A DNA stretch of 64,000 bases from Lumnitzera littorea. Lineage: Eukaryota; Streptophyta; Magnoliopsida; Myrtales; Combretaceae. The notes below the pieces were generated by a model. It made no database searches. It was not told the origin of the DNA and saw only the letters and a list, made by a program, of their open reading frames with translations. A program made the position numbers and the translations under genes. The DNA is taken from contig JAMXBB010000003.1 of NCBI GenBank assembly GCA_024138015.1, forward strand, positions 16,145,441 through 16,209,440, written 5' to 3'. Each line of letters opens with the position of its first letter. Positions within the stretch are counted from its first letter, which is position 1. Below are positions 12,396-23,880 of the stretch, in pieces.

Positions 12396-13733
12396 TCACT
12401 TAGAGGTAGCATCCTTTGAAATGAATAAATGTGAGGCCTCCGTATCTACCATAGTATTTATCTTCCTCCCTACCACTTTGGCCTTTACATACATTAAACC
12501 CCTTTTCTCCTTCGTAACTTGCGACTTCATGGCGTAGAGAAGACGAATGGTACCAAGCTTACCTTTATCGTCTTCATCGGCTTCGTTCAATGCAAGAAGA
12601 GCATCCAATCATTCTCTTTTTGGACAATCTCGAGCATAATGTGGTCCATTACAAAAATGGCACTTAAGTTGTCGTGTCCTTCTCTTATCTACCATCTTCC
12701 TCCTTCCCCTTAGAGGACTTGAAGATCTCTTACTTTCCATATCACCCTCTTCTCTTTCTTCACCTTCATTGCTTATGGAATGCCAATCTTCCTCCTTTTG
12801 AAATTCTACCAAGCCCTCTACTATAGCAATGGCTTTTGATATGTTCTCTACTCCATGACGCTCTAACTCTAACTTAGCCCAAGGTTTCAAGCCATCCAAA
12901 AACATAACAAGAGCATCATTCGGGTTAAGGTTCGGTATCTCCAGCATCAGCTCTGAGAATTCTTAAACATATTTCTTTACACTAACCTTTTATTGTAGAT
13001 GCTTAAGTTTGACCTTAGCTTCTCTCCTCGCATTTTGGGGAGAGAATTGATCTTAGAATTCCATCACAAAGTATGGCCATGAAGTAATCTCATTGACATT
13101 CCTTCCCCACCAAATCAATGTTGTATCCTTTAAGTATAAAGCTGTCGTCCTTACTTTACTTCCATCATTGACAAGCCCCAATGCCTCAAAGTACTGTTCA
13201 ACTCCCTACAGAAAATTATCTACTTCCTTAGAAGATCGTGTTCCCTTAAAGCACTCAGGCTTCAGTACTTCCACTCATGTGACTAGTTAGATAGTTGCTC
13301 CATTAGCAATAGCAGTTCGACATGCTGCCAGTCGATTCTTAAGGTCTTCAAAATCCTGTTACATAGCGATGATGGTGGCATCAGTCTTTGCTTCATATGC
13401 TTTTTTCTTAGCTTCAAATGCACCAATTCGTGCCTCAAGGATACCTTCCTTTTCTTTAAGCTCTCCATGACGCCTCCTTAGTTCCTCTAAGGCTTGGTTT
13501 AAAGCTCCCTATAGCTTACCTTGGAGTTCTTCCTCCAACCCATCTATGGTAACTCCATAGTCATCTAGTTGCTCTTTGGCTTCAATGACGCTTAACTCAA
13601 CCCTGTCCACCCGAATGGTAAGGGAATTCAGTAAATCCTTAGACCTGGCCTTCTACCTAGTCATTCTGCTTTCTCTTTGGTCATCCACCTCATTGACCAT
13701 GGAGTTGTTGTTCTCATTTCCAGATGACGACAT
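12396..13733 (-). pseudogene. Ty3/gypsy gag and protease pseudogene
   Basis: Reading from an ATG at 13733 the minus strand encodes a Gag polyprotein broken by several stops. Visible parts are a coiled-coil-like N terminus rich in Glu and Lys (about 13600-13300), the Gag core with a motif like ALYLKDTTLIWW (about 13150-13100) and a zinc knuckle CX2CX4HX4C at about 12655-12620. After an in-frame stop (12609-12611) the same frame runs into a protease whose active-site DTG reads DTE (12396-12608). Nothing of RT or integrase follows, so the element is cut off on the left. The PBS and LTR directly upstream (13752-14243) belong to it. The gag type suggests a chromovirus-like or related Ty3 lineage. 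It cannot encode working proteins. Confidence 0.8.
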
Positions 13734-13751
13734 TCTCTCTTCGAAAGCTTA

Positions 13752-13762
13752 CTTTGATACCA
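13752..13762 (-). other. Primer binding site, initiator tRNA-Met type
   Basis: The complement reads TGGTATCAAAG, close to the common plant retrotransposon site TGGTATCAGAGC. It begins two bases past the LTR terminus ending CCAACA. It fixes the element's orientation as minus strand. Confidence 0.8.
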
Positions 13763-13764
13763 CT

Positions 13765-14243
13765 TGTTGGGGGTGAAATTCCTCTCAATGCTCTTGTGCA
13801 GTACTTAGCACTCCTAACCACCCTAAAGAAGGCTAAGTTTAGCTTGAAAACCACACACATAAAGTTTAGAGAGACAAAGTAGAGAGAGAGATTATCTAAA
13901 GTCCACTCAATGTCTGGATGCTTACAAATGAGGAGAGACCCCTTATATATACAAATGGTCCCATACAATGGATGGCCGAGATTTATTTAATCTAACGGTT
14001 ATAATTGAATCCTATTTACCTACATTACTCACCATACCTACCTACTATTATAAATTGAATATAGATATCTTTAGAATCTTCTTAAAGCCTTCCAACTACT
14101 AGAATCTTCCCTAAGTTTGGGTTTGGGCCTTTCTTTTTTGATAGGCTGTGGGAACCTCTTATAGATATCTCCTTTATTTTGTCTCCCATACTCTAGATCA
14201 TGTTAGGCGTATCTTAGGAGCCTTGGAAAATTAGCCTGTAACA
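13765..14243 (-). mobile_element. 5' LTR of the truncated gypsy element (LTR A)
   Basis: On the minus strand this 479-bp segment begins TGTTACAGGC and ends CCCCCAACA, and is followed by the tRNA-Met primer site. A TATA-like TTGTATATATAAGG lies at about 13941-13955. A second copy of part of it lies in opposite orientation at 14943-15235. Element ends are clear from the TG...CA termini and the adjacent PBS. Confidence 0.75.
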
Positions 14244-14254
14244 TAAGCACTGTA

Positions 14255-14440
14255 TATGAATATGTTAAAAAGTTTCAGATGCTCATGATTCAATATGAGG
14301 TTAAGGAACTAGAAGCCAGCATCATTTCAAGGTTTATTAGATAGTCAAAGTTTGAGACTAGCAAAGTTGTAGATGTGCAAAGAATTGACGCTTTAAAGGA
14401 TGCTATCCAGCTACTCAAAGGATCAAACAGGAGCTAATAA
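14255..14440 (+). pseudogene. Gag remnant of a gypsy element
   Basis: The plus strand encodes a frame beginning YVKKFQMLMIQYEVKELEAS, which matches the middle of the plant Retrotrans_gag domain (the stretch usually continuing to an ARYLGGL-type motif and a VV.VQ motif). One stop codon breaks it near 14341. It sits between two inverted LTRs and is probably part of another inserted element. Sequence from 14440 to 14942 shows nothing further recognisable. Confidence 0.55.
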
Positions 14441-14942
14441 GGCTATGCTTAAGCTCTATAAGCAGATACCAACCTCTTTAGCCTATTCCTACCAGGCATA
14501 TTAGACCAAAGTTGAGCAGGTGAAAAGAGGTTGTTTCCAACCTCATTTCAATTTAATGCAATAATTTGAAATACTAAAAGTTAATTGCGAAATTTTTAAA
14601 TATTTGTCAAATGATATTAATAATTTTCATGACCATAATAATGGTTTTCAATGCAACAAACATAATGGATATATTATTCAACCAACTCAAAGTAGCACTA
14701 GCCAATGTTGTATCTACGATGCTCATGTAAATTTAAGAATATCAAATGTGTGAGACATTAATTGCAAAACATCTGTATATATATTGTTAATTACATGCAA
14801 AATTAACAATTAGAAATATGGAAAAAAAATTTAACGTAAAGGTTGCCAAAATATATAATAAAAAATTGCATAAATCTATCTTTTTTAAAATAGTTAACAC
14901 TGTTATGGAAACCATAATTTATTTGTTTCATTGTGAAACTTA

Positions 14943-15235
14943 ATAGTAGGTAGGTAGGATAAGTAAGGTAGGTAAATAAGATTCAATCGTAACTGTTAGA
15001 TTGAATAAATCTCGGCTATCCATTGTATGGGGCCATTTGTATATATAGGGGATCTTCCCTCATTTGTAAGCATCTAGACATTGGGTGGACTTTAGTTGAT
15101 AATTAGAGTCTCTCTCTCTACTTTCTCTCTCTAAACCTTGTACGTGTGGTTTCTAGGCTAAACTTAGCCTTCCTTAGAATGGTCAAGAGCGTTAAGTGCC
15201 ACACGGAAGTGTCAAGAGGAATTTCGCTTGTGACA
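14943..15235 (+). mobile_element. Truncated LTR, same family as LTR A, inverted (LTR B)
   Basis: From AATAGTAGGTAGGTA (about 14943) to GAGGAATTTCG (about 15225) the sequence matches the reverse complement of 13780-14060, including GAATAAATCTCGGC, the TATA region and TTTGTAAGCATC. Differences are scattered substitutions. The LTR start is missing, and no primer site follows, so this is a truncated copy in head-to-head arrangement with LTR A. Confidence 0.75.
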
Positions 15236-15239
15236 CTTA

Positions 15240-15950
15240 CACCTTGTCTCAATTCCAATAACTTCTTAAAGGCATCTTGCATATAATGGTCGGGAACGAA
15301 CCTCCTTTACATTGCCTTCCTCATCTCTTGCCATGCTTTAATCGTCAACTTTCATTTTCTTCGTCAAGTGGATTGCAAGTTTTTCCACTATAATATAGCA
15401 TGACCTGTAAAATTAAGGATAGCTAGTCTTACCTTTATATGATCATCTCATTCATGGTAATCAAATATGTTTTCAACCTTATCCTCTTGATCGAGGTAGT
15501 CATTGGCATTTTTAGACCAATATAAGTTGGCATTTGTAATTTCACATTCTCAAAACTTAGGGAGCTCTTCTCCTTCTTTCCTCCACCTGATAGTACCCTT
15601 CCTCTTTGTTGATCTCTTTAACTTCATCTAAGTTGATCCTTCTATCGGCTCTTTTGTCTACTCCACCATCTCAGGTATTCCATCTTAGATTGGCAAGATG
15701 ATCTTGAATATTTTCAGCTTAGTACTTGCTCCTTATACTTCTTGTTGATTGAAACAACTTGGTCATCTATTAAGACGACCTTAATAGGTCGAACTATAGC
15801 TAGCTGGCATATCGTGTGAATCGATTCAACCATCATGGCGACAAATTCATCTATTCTTTCATGGTAGATCTTGAAGTGGTAGTAGTCTACCGGCCACAGT
15901 AGGGAACACAACTTTCATTATCACTAACCACTACATTTAGGCTTGGGTTT
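15240..15950 (-). pseudogene. Gag pseudogene of a second minus-strand gypsy element
   Basis: On the minus strand the region 15570-15240 encodes a decayed Gag core with the order YLDQEDKVENIFDYHE, then a motif related to W(W/K)..L, then TIKAWQEMRKAM and RRFVPDHYMQD. This matches the plant Ty3 gag pattern of W..M...M..RFVP.HY. Several stops interrupt it. Upstream (15911-15714) is an open stretch that probably is the N-terminal part. A primer site and LTR lie at 16239-17097. LTR B cuts off the left side at about 15240. Confidence 0.7.
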
Positions 15951-16238
15951 GTCATTTCATATCAAGCTCTATAGAAATTTTAGGAACAACAATACACAAC
16001 ACCATAAATATAGCTCAAGCTACTCAAATACGAGTATAATCCTTGGTACCACTCAATACGCTCAATAACTCCTCCAACTCAAAACCATTAACTCACAAAT
16101 ACTCAAAAGCATCCACACATACTTAAATAGTTATAACCAACTCCAGCAATCTTTATAATCACCGTCCATAGCTATATTACACTATGATACAATACAGTAA
16201 CTAAGAATAGCAACTTTAACAACTCTGTCATCGCCAAA

Positions 16239-16250
16239 GCTCTCATACCA
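16239..16250 (-). other. Primer binding site, tRNA-Met type
   Basis: The complement reads TGGTATGAGAGC, one mismatch from TGGTATCAGAGC. It lies one base from the LTR end ending CTGCA and marks the 5' side of the minus-strand element whose gag lies at 15240-15950. Confidence 0.8.
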
Positions 16251-16251
16251 A

Positions 16252-17097
16252 TGCAGATTTGTAGGTGAACACATTGATCTAACAATCACATGGGAATGGG
16301 TTTGAACCTCAAGATGGTCTAAAGAGTAAATGGTAGTCGACGAGTAAGCTAACTCATGCATAAATGAATGGATATAACACACCATTACCTTATATGAACC
16401 TAGCAACTAGTTTAATATGATGCACAAACTTACTCTTAAGCTTAATCCCCACTAACCTTGCTCAAGGATCTAGTAAGAGAGATGCCCGAACTTGAAAGTT
16501 GAAATAAGACATACAAGAACAAGGATGAAGGAGACAGTAAAAGGATATTCTCATTCAATTGTATTTGGTTGATTAAAAATGTGGTATTTATACCACTCCA
16601 ATTAGGGCAACTCTTAGGTTCTATACAATGACCAAAATGGATACTATATTATAAATAGTTTACATTTTATTTTATAGGGGCGAAATGGTAAAAGATAAGG
16701 AGAATATGCACCTGACAATCTATATAGCAAGGACAATTTTCAGAGGTAGGTATTGTAGGTTGAGTAGATATTGTTCTAATGTAGAGAGACGAGCTTAGTA
16801 TGGAAAAGCTCTTGGTCTTTAGGTAGTAAACAACTCAGCCTGTTAGATGAACAACTTGTAAGCACTTTAGTCAAGCTAAGGGTTAGGTTAGCCAAGTCGT
16901 TTAGGTTAGCTTGTATGCTATCCTTCTCTACTTAAGAGATAGTGTAATACTGGTATGAGCTTGGGTACTCAATTAGGTCCCTCTTCTTCATAAGCATGGT
17001 CTCTTCCTTAGTGAATTGTTTCGGGGGAGAGCTTAGGGAACGAGTGTAGCTAGTATATGAGCTTGAAATCGGGTTATCGGACCTTGATTCATATCAC
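16252..17097 (-). mobile_element. 5' LTR of the second minus-strand element
   Basis: Adjacent to the primer site; on the minus strand it ends ACAAATCTGCA. A TATA box (GGTATAAATACC, complement near 16586-16597) lies in the expected orientation. The outer end is placed at about 17097, where the minus strand begins TGATATGAATC, but no second LTR is present to confirm it. Confidence 0.55.
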
Positions 17098-18355
17098 CAA
17101 GTCCATAACATTAACTTTGGAAGAAACTTACTTCATTCAAAAGTAGATGAAAGTTTTGATATTAGTGCTTCTAATTAGAAAACCATTAATGCTTTTGATT
17201 CTGATTCAACTGTTGATAATGTTATTTTAAAGAATGTCAAGTATTTGGTTTGATTAATGAAGGTGCTAAGAGTTTGATTCGAATGAGAATATACTTTGGA
17301 CTAGTTATGGAAGTTTTCTCTATTACACCAAGGAATATGGGAGGCAGTTATCTTAGAGATAATGGAAAATGCTCGAGAATATCACTAGTTATTTCCTTCA
17401 TAGAATAGTTGTTGTTATTTTCCTATTTTATTTTATTTTTTGTTTTAGAGAAGACACGCTTTCCTTAACAATTGTTTTTATTCTTATAACTACCTTACCA
17501 TAAATATCTTATATATCCTTATGTGACAAACAAGTTGATGAATAGTATTACTCTTTTCCTGATATTGTGTAAGTTCTTCTCTCATTCAATATTGACTGCT
17601 CTTACTAGTTTTCTTTAAGATTATGGAGAACAATCTTTAGAAACATAGACTCCTTTTACTAATTTTTAAAGAATTCTTTGAAAGTGTTTTCTTTAGACTT
17701 GTTTAAAATCTATTTGTGCTTAAGGACCATTGAGAATCTTTTTCACTAAGTTTTACTTTACAAGAACAACATTTATAGAAAATTATATACTTCTTAATGT
17801 AGACTCACCTTTTAGTCTTAACAGAATATAACCTTTTATGCAAGAAATTTTCCTATTTGTTGAGAATCTTTATGCACATAATCTTTATATAGCTTTTTCA
17901 TAAGAACTTTTTGAATGAAAGAGATTGAAAATCATCTCGATATAAATTATGCAATTTAATTTTTTTCCCTACAAGACAATATTTTTGTTGAATACCCTCT
18001 CATATAACTTGAGATAGGGAGACATATTGATTAATCACTCATGTTACTAACAATTTTATGTAGGACTAATATACACAATGAGAGAATCTTATCATACTAA
18101 GTTATTATCTTTTTTATCTACTTAATTTTCAAATCCTCTTTATAATGTTTTTTATGATAATAAAAGGGGCAAAACATACAGAAAATATGTAAAGGGAAGA
18201 AGAGTACGCCAAGGGGGAGGAAATGTACATTAAATAGCATTATAAATGCTATCAAATAAAATGGGGAAGAAATAATAAAAATTGATACATATACATAAAA
18301 AGAAAAAAGGGAAGAAAACTCAAACCAAGAGCAACATTATTAAGTATTTTAATAA
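17098..18355. other. Unassigned, probably transposon-derived DNA
   Basis: No gene is supported. The stretch at 17150-17340 reads for short distances on the plus strand without similarity I recognise. The rest is AT-rich with frequent CTTTTT and AGAATCTT words. Confidence 0.4.
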
Positions 18356-21300
18356 TGTTTTGATGATAACAAAACACTATGTTAAATGTTACTATTAAGT
18401 TTACTGAGTGTGTAATAAAGTTTACATTTAGAAGAAAACTCAATAAGATTAAGGTTGAGAAGTGTAATAAGAGAATAGGAGAACAACTTTTGAACAAAAG
18501 GACGTAGGATCATAATTGAAAAATAAGAGCAAAACTTGAACAATTATGAGGATTGATATCAAGGACCAAAACATGAACCATCTATTAGAATCTAAAGGAA
18601 GTATTTATTAGAAGCATTGAAGACTAAAGATGAAGGAAGGAAAAAAAAAAAGTCTGAACATGAAAAAGGTTTGGAAAACAAAACAAAAGTTTAATAGAAG
18701 GCAAGAAAAGATTAGAAGACAAGATAAGACCAAAAGACAAGGTTGGAAGTTGTTACATAGTTTTTTTATTTTGACCAAAAGTTAGTTATGTAGTTAAAGA
18801 ACTAGAAATCTAGAAGTTAATCAAAAGTATAAATTAAAAATTGAAGCATCGATAGAAGTATAGGACGAAGCTTAAAATGGAAAGGAGTACGTTAATTAAT
18901 CCACATGAAGACATTTTTCAATTACAATGGACAAATGAAGAAATTGATGAAGTGTGAGACCTATATATATGTAAATAGGACCTTAGCATTGAAATTTAGG
19001 ATATCTAAAAAAATTATCTAGTTGTAGCTAGAAGAACATGTTAGAACTACGAATTAGATAAAACAACCCAAAGAATTTACGTATTCGAAATGAAATTATA
19101 AAATAATAATAAAAGTTAAAAGTTAAAAATTTCCAAATGTATTTGTTATCTGTTGAAACAAAAAAATCATGAAATTCGACACTCAAATTAGACAAATCTC
19201 AAACATAAATTAACTAATAATAAAATATATATATAAGTTAAAAGCAAATATTTCAAATTTCATTCGTTATCCATTGAAAACAATAAAATCATAAAACTGG
19301 AAATCTAAATAAAGAGATCACGGATATAAATTAGTTAATAATAAAAAATTAAGAAAATCATGTAAAATAACATTTATAAGTAAATATATAAAAGACTTCC
19401 TTAACTATAATTATAAGATCTCGAGCTCTCGATTTAAGGTGTTTACGAAATCGGTTTGCATAACGTTAAAATTAAAGTTAAAGTCCCAAAGGTTAGTCAA
19501 CTTGTCCATTCGAACTTAGATTCTAGAAATGGAGTACTAAAACATTAATATAAGTTAAATTGTTAAAACAAACAAATTTATTCATTAATTATTGGGGTTA
19601 TGGAATCATAACTGAACTAACGAGATTTTGGGAATAAATTAAATAAATAAGAAATTGATAAGTGATATGGAAAAAAATTAAATGAATAATACTTTTAGTA
19701 GTAGTAGTAACAATAGAAGTGAAGCGAAGAGCAAAATGCAAAGTTTTTTATGAAATTGAGTGAATCTGGTAGTTGTAAAAGGTTCTATAAAAGTTCTAGA
19801 TGAGCTGATAAAAGGGTTAGTAACTGTAGAAGCTTCTATGGATACTGGTGCAAACTAATGACATGTAGAAGGTATGGTAGAAGCTACCTTGATTAAGTTT
19901 TACTATAAGTTATAGTGTAGAAACTCTAATATAAGGTTTCTTGGTGTAGAAATTATAACTAATTTTTTTTTAGAAGGTTGTATAGAAGGTTTGTTTAATA
20001 AGAAACATTATTCGAGATGCTAGTAGAAGGTTATATATCAAAGAGTATAAGTTAAAATATTAATAGAAGCTTGAGTAAAGGATCCCATAGGCAAAGAATA
20101 TAACTAAGGACCCTAGTAGAAGATTAAGTAGAAGGTACCATACATCTAATAGACCCTAGTAAAAGATTATGTAGAAGGTACTTTAAACCTAAGGAATCTA
20201 GTAGAAGGTTTCAATAACCTATATAGAAGTAATAATACTTAATATCCGTGACCAATACCTAAGGAATACTAAAAGAATGTTAAGCCTAAATAAAAGTACA
20301 TTAATTGAAATACTCTTATTACAATAAATCATATTGAAACTGAAATATATGATTGCAATATAGGGACTACTGATGACAAAAGGATCGGACATCTAAGTTA
20401 TAAGAGCAAGTGGGAATCTAGATAAGTGGGATCAATGCTTAATAGTATTTCAAAGTACTATATAAAAGTACTTAGAGGCTAATGTGTATACTTATTTGTG
20501 GTTGTAAAGTAGTTGATTGTACACATGCGACATGTGTGCTTCAAAACCGTTTGCTATGTTGTTTGATTGTTATGCTATATGATGTGATTGATTTGTTGTA
20601 TTTCGCTCCTTGATCTAATTGTTTGCAATTAGTTGGTTACCTCTAAAATGAACTAAGCTAAAACTTGGACATAAACACTAACCGAACATGTCTTGCAACC
20701 CACTAGTAGAGTAGTTAAGATTTCCAATCAAATATTGTCCTTTTAATGAGGAAACTAAAAATGTCCCTTCCCTACCCTTAAGGTAAGATTAATTGATAGG
20801 AAAAGGGGCTGCGATAAGGTTAGGGGCACTAGGTTCGAACAAAGGTAGTCATGGAAGGAGCCAAATCTCCATTGCACGAGTTTGAGTTTAGTCAGAAGGC
20901 ATCATGGTCAAAGTACACCTCCATTATGCAATAACTCCTCAACTCGAGTTAAAACAGACGTAATTTCTCTAATTTCACGACGGATTAGACAATGTAGTAT
21001 GAGATGGCGTATGCTTGTTGTATTGTAGTACATTGTATCTAACTGACTGACTGATAGCCTTACTTTTTGTTGTATTATGTATGCTTCCATCTCTATCCCC
21101 TTACTGAGCGATAGTTGCTCATATCCTCATAGTTCTTTTATGGGTCCTAGAAATTAGAAAACAAGATCAACCAATTCTTGGACATATATAAGATAAGCAA
21201 CGGGTCTGGAGTGAGAAGCAAATTGATTTGGAGCATTCTTTTTGTCTTTCATTTTGGAGTCAACTTGGCCATGTGTATGACCTAGACTAACTTATAGTAT

Positions 21301-22465
21301 TTTATTTAGTATAAACAAGAATTGGGAATTTCTCTTATAAGTTGTATATAAACTTCATATGAATTTTTGTTAATTTTAAAAGAGATTAAATAAATTAAAT
21401 TTCTATTTTTCAAAGGAATTATATGAATCAAATGCTTTTATTTTAATTTAAATATTGAATTCGAGATGCTTTAGAGTTGTTTAGTCGTATGCGTTTTATG
21501 TATACCATGTTTATGGCAGCAGCTAAGTGGCCAGCTTTTGTTATAGGTTGGTGTATGTGACGAGATTGTTATGACTTGATTACTATTGGTTCATAACATG
21601 AAGTATTTTTGGAAAGCCAGTAAAGAGAATACTATAGATTTCAAAAAGAAGAAGATAAGATGAGAAAGTGTATCATGATAACTATTGTCTCATGAAGCTT
21701 ACGAAAGAATAAGAAAGGCTTATCGAACAAATCAAATATGAAAGAAGATCACATAATAATAAATTCCTTATAAAGCAAATTAAACCATTGGACTCAAAGG
21801 CTATATAAAGGGAGCTACACAAAGATTGAAGATATAGTAGGACATGAGGAAAACAAAGAAAAGAAATATTATTTATTGAAGCTTTCAAACAATCTTATTT
21901 TATAAGATTACTGTGCTAAATTGTTGAGGAAATTAATTATATTCCTTGAAAAGATTTGTTCTTCTTTGGAGAGATTAGTGAGGCTATTTGAGAAAGGTTG
22001 TGGGGGTAGATAAGCCTATGCATTTCTAGGAGGGAGTGTGAGGTAGAGCAGAATCATGGCGATATATAGTTCTGCTAGATCCTTAGAGGATTGTGAGGTA
22101 AAATGAATTGGTATTTGTATTATTGATTTCTCAAATAATGGAATGAGTTTGTGTGGAAAATCAAACCCCTAGCCACAGGCTAGAAGAATGGATTGACTCG
22201 CAAGGTGAAACCACTATAATTTGATTTGCCTCATCTTTTCTATCCTTATGCTTTTTATATTTCTTGCATAATTATCTTTTGCAATATTATTTATATGCAT
22301 TAACTTAAAATTCATAAATTGATAACATATTATGATAGTAGATTTTGATAGTCATCTTAAGCGAATGATTAAGAAGAGGTTTTGAAAACATATTTTGGCA
22401 AAAATTTATATGTTTAAGAACAATTGATTCAACCCCTCTTCCTAATTGTCCACTAAGACCAAAAA
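18356..22465 (+). mobile_element. Sirevirus-like Ty1/copia LTR relic, interrupted
   Basis: It begins TGTTTTGATGATAACAAAAC, the typical opening of Maximus/SIRE-type LTRs in plants. The distal part contains GTGAAACCACTATAATTTG (22204-22222) and CAACCCCTCTTCCTAATTG (22430-22448), both typical of the downstream part of such LTRs. A 2646-bp solo LTR of another family splits it at 18953-21598; without that and the target duplication the LTR is about 1.46 kb. The right end is approximate and no clear primer site was seen. Confidence 0.55.
18953..21598 (+). mobile_element. Old solo LTR (gypsy), TSD TGAAG
   Basis: A 2646-bp unit starts TGTGAGACC and ends GGTTCATAACA, imperfect inverted termini. It is flanked by TGAAG at 18948-18952 and 21599-21603, a 5-bp target site duplication. 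The part from about 20690 to 21120 is colinear with 44140-44540 of the younger solo LTR (for example TCTAATTTCACGACGG and TTACTGAGC..AGTTGCTCA), so both come from related LTR families. No coding sequence. The copy is AT-degraded, which fits greater age and loss of methylated cytosines. Confidence 0.8.
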
Positions 22466-22616
22466 ATATAAAATTTGCGAATAATATATGTTTAAAGAAT
22501 ATGCTTTTCAAAGATGGGTATACAACTAATTTAAAAATTCTATTCCCCTAGTTGGTTGTATTTTGAAGAAGAAGTGTTTTGCCATCATCTATAGAGATGG
22601 ATTGATACAAACTCTA

Positions 22617-23880
22617 GAAAGGCATTTTATGATAACAATACATGGTGCTTAATTTTACTAATTGAGAGTGTATAAAAATAATTATTTGAAAAAATATTTG
22701 ATATGCTTAAAAAGTTATTCAAAAGCAAAGAGCCAATTAGAATTAAAGAATAATTCAAAAGATAAACAATAGATATTCAAAACTAAAGGTTAAATAATAC
22801 TTAGAAATCAAGATCAATTCAAAACTAGAAGTAATTACTTATGAAAGCTGTGGGAAGCTTATTGAAAGAAGCTTGTATAAATAAAGAGAAGAACGAAACA
22901 AATGATAATCAAGGATAAAAAGTAAAGTGTGAATAAATAGAAGAAACTTCTAGCAATAGAAAGAAGATATATAAAAATAGAAGTTTAGAAATAAGGAAAG
23001 TTCAAAAGCAAGAGGAACGCTAAGAATCCGATTCTATAACAAAAGCAAAGCATGTAAAAAAGCTAATTTGTAAGAAGAAAAGAAAGAAAATAATGAAATT
23101 ATAGATCAAGACTCAACATTGAGGAGAAGATATATATGGATAATAAATTTAATCTATTAAGGAACATAATTTGAATAAAAGAACGTTAAGAAAAAAATTA
23201 AGATCAAAGAAAAATTGAAATAACATCTTTAGAATAAAATCAAGTGATATCAAGGAAGATTTTAAGACAGAATGGAAGAAGAGACTATATGATTAAAGAT
23301 ACATCAACTATTGCAAAAAAATACATCATTTAAACGTTGGGGAATGAAAACTTTATCAAGACTAAAGATCCAAAGAGTTGTAGACACAATTTGATGATTG
23401 AAGATTGATGAATAACATTTTGAGACATACAAAAAGTTGATAAAAAGTTTCTAAGTGAAAGTTTCATATCTATTGTTGAGAGAATTTAACCAAAGTATTA
23501 TGAATCATATTGTTATCCACAAATGAATTGCTAAACTCTCTAAAATTTATGAATAGCTATTTGAAGTAAAAAGTAAGAAAGACTTTATAAACTTGCAATT
23601 GCTATAGGGAGTAGGGAGGCAAGATAAAGTTATGAAAGTTGTATACATTATCTTGATTTTTTTCAAATGGTGAAACATGCCAGTTTTGAAGATTATCTAA
23701 TCTTCTTAGCTCTATCTTTATTTACTTGCATTTTTGTATCTGCAATTGTTTGGGTTTGTATGATTACATTTAACGATTAGAAGCATATTTGATTGCTTTA
23801 AGACTATCTTAAGTTTTTAAATTCAACATAACAAAATAAATAAAAACACTTAACAAACTAATATGAAAGATCATATTAAA
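22617..23880 (+). mobile_element. Second Sirevirus-like LTR relic
   Basis: The start (TTTTATGATAACAATAC with AATTTTACTAATTGAGAGTG) aligns with the start of the LTR at 18356, and the end (GATTGCTTTAAGACTATCTTAAG near 23795-23817) aligns with 22347-22362. Both copies lie in the same orientation about 150 bases apart. Divergence is high; there is no internal coding region between them. Boundaries are approximate. Confidence 0.4.
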
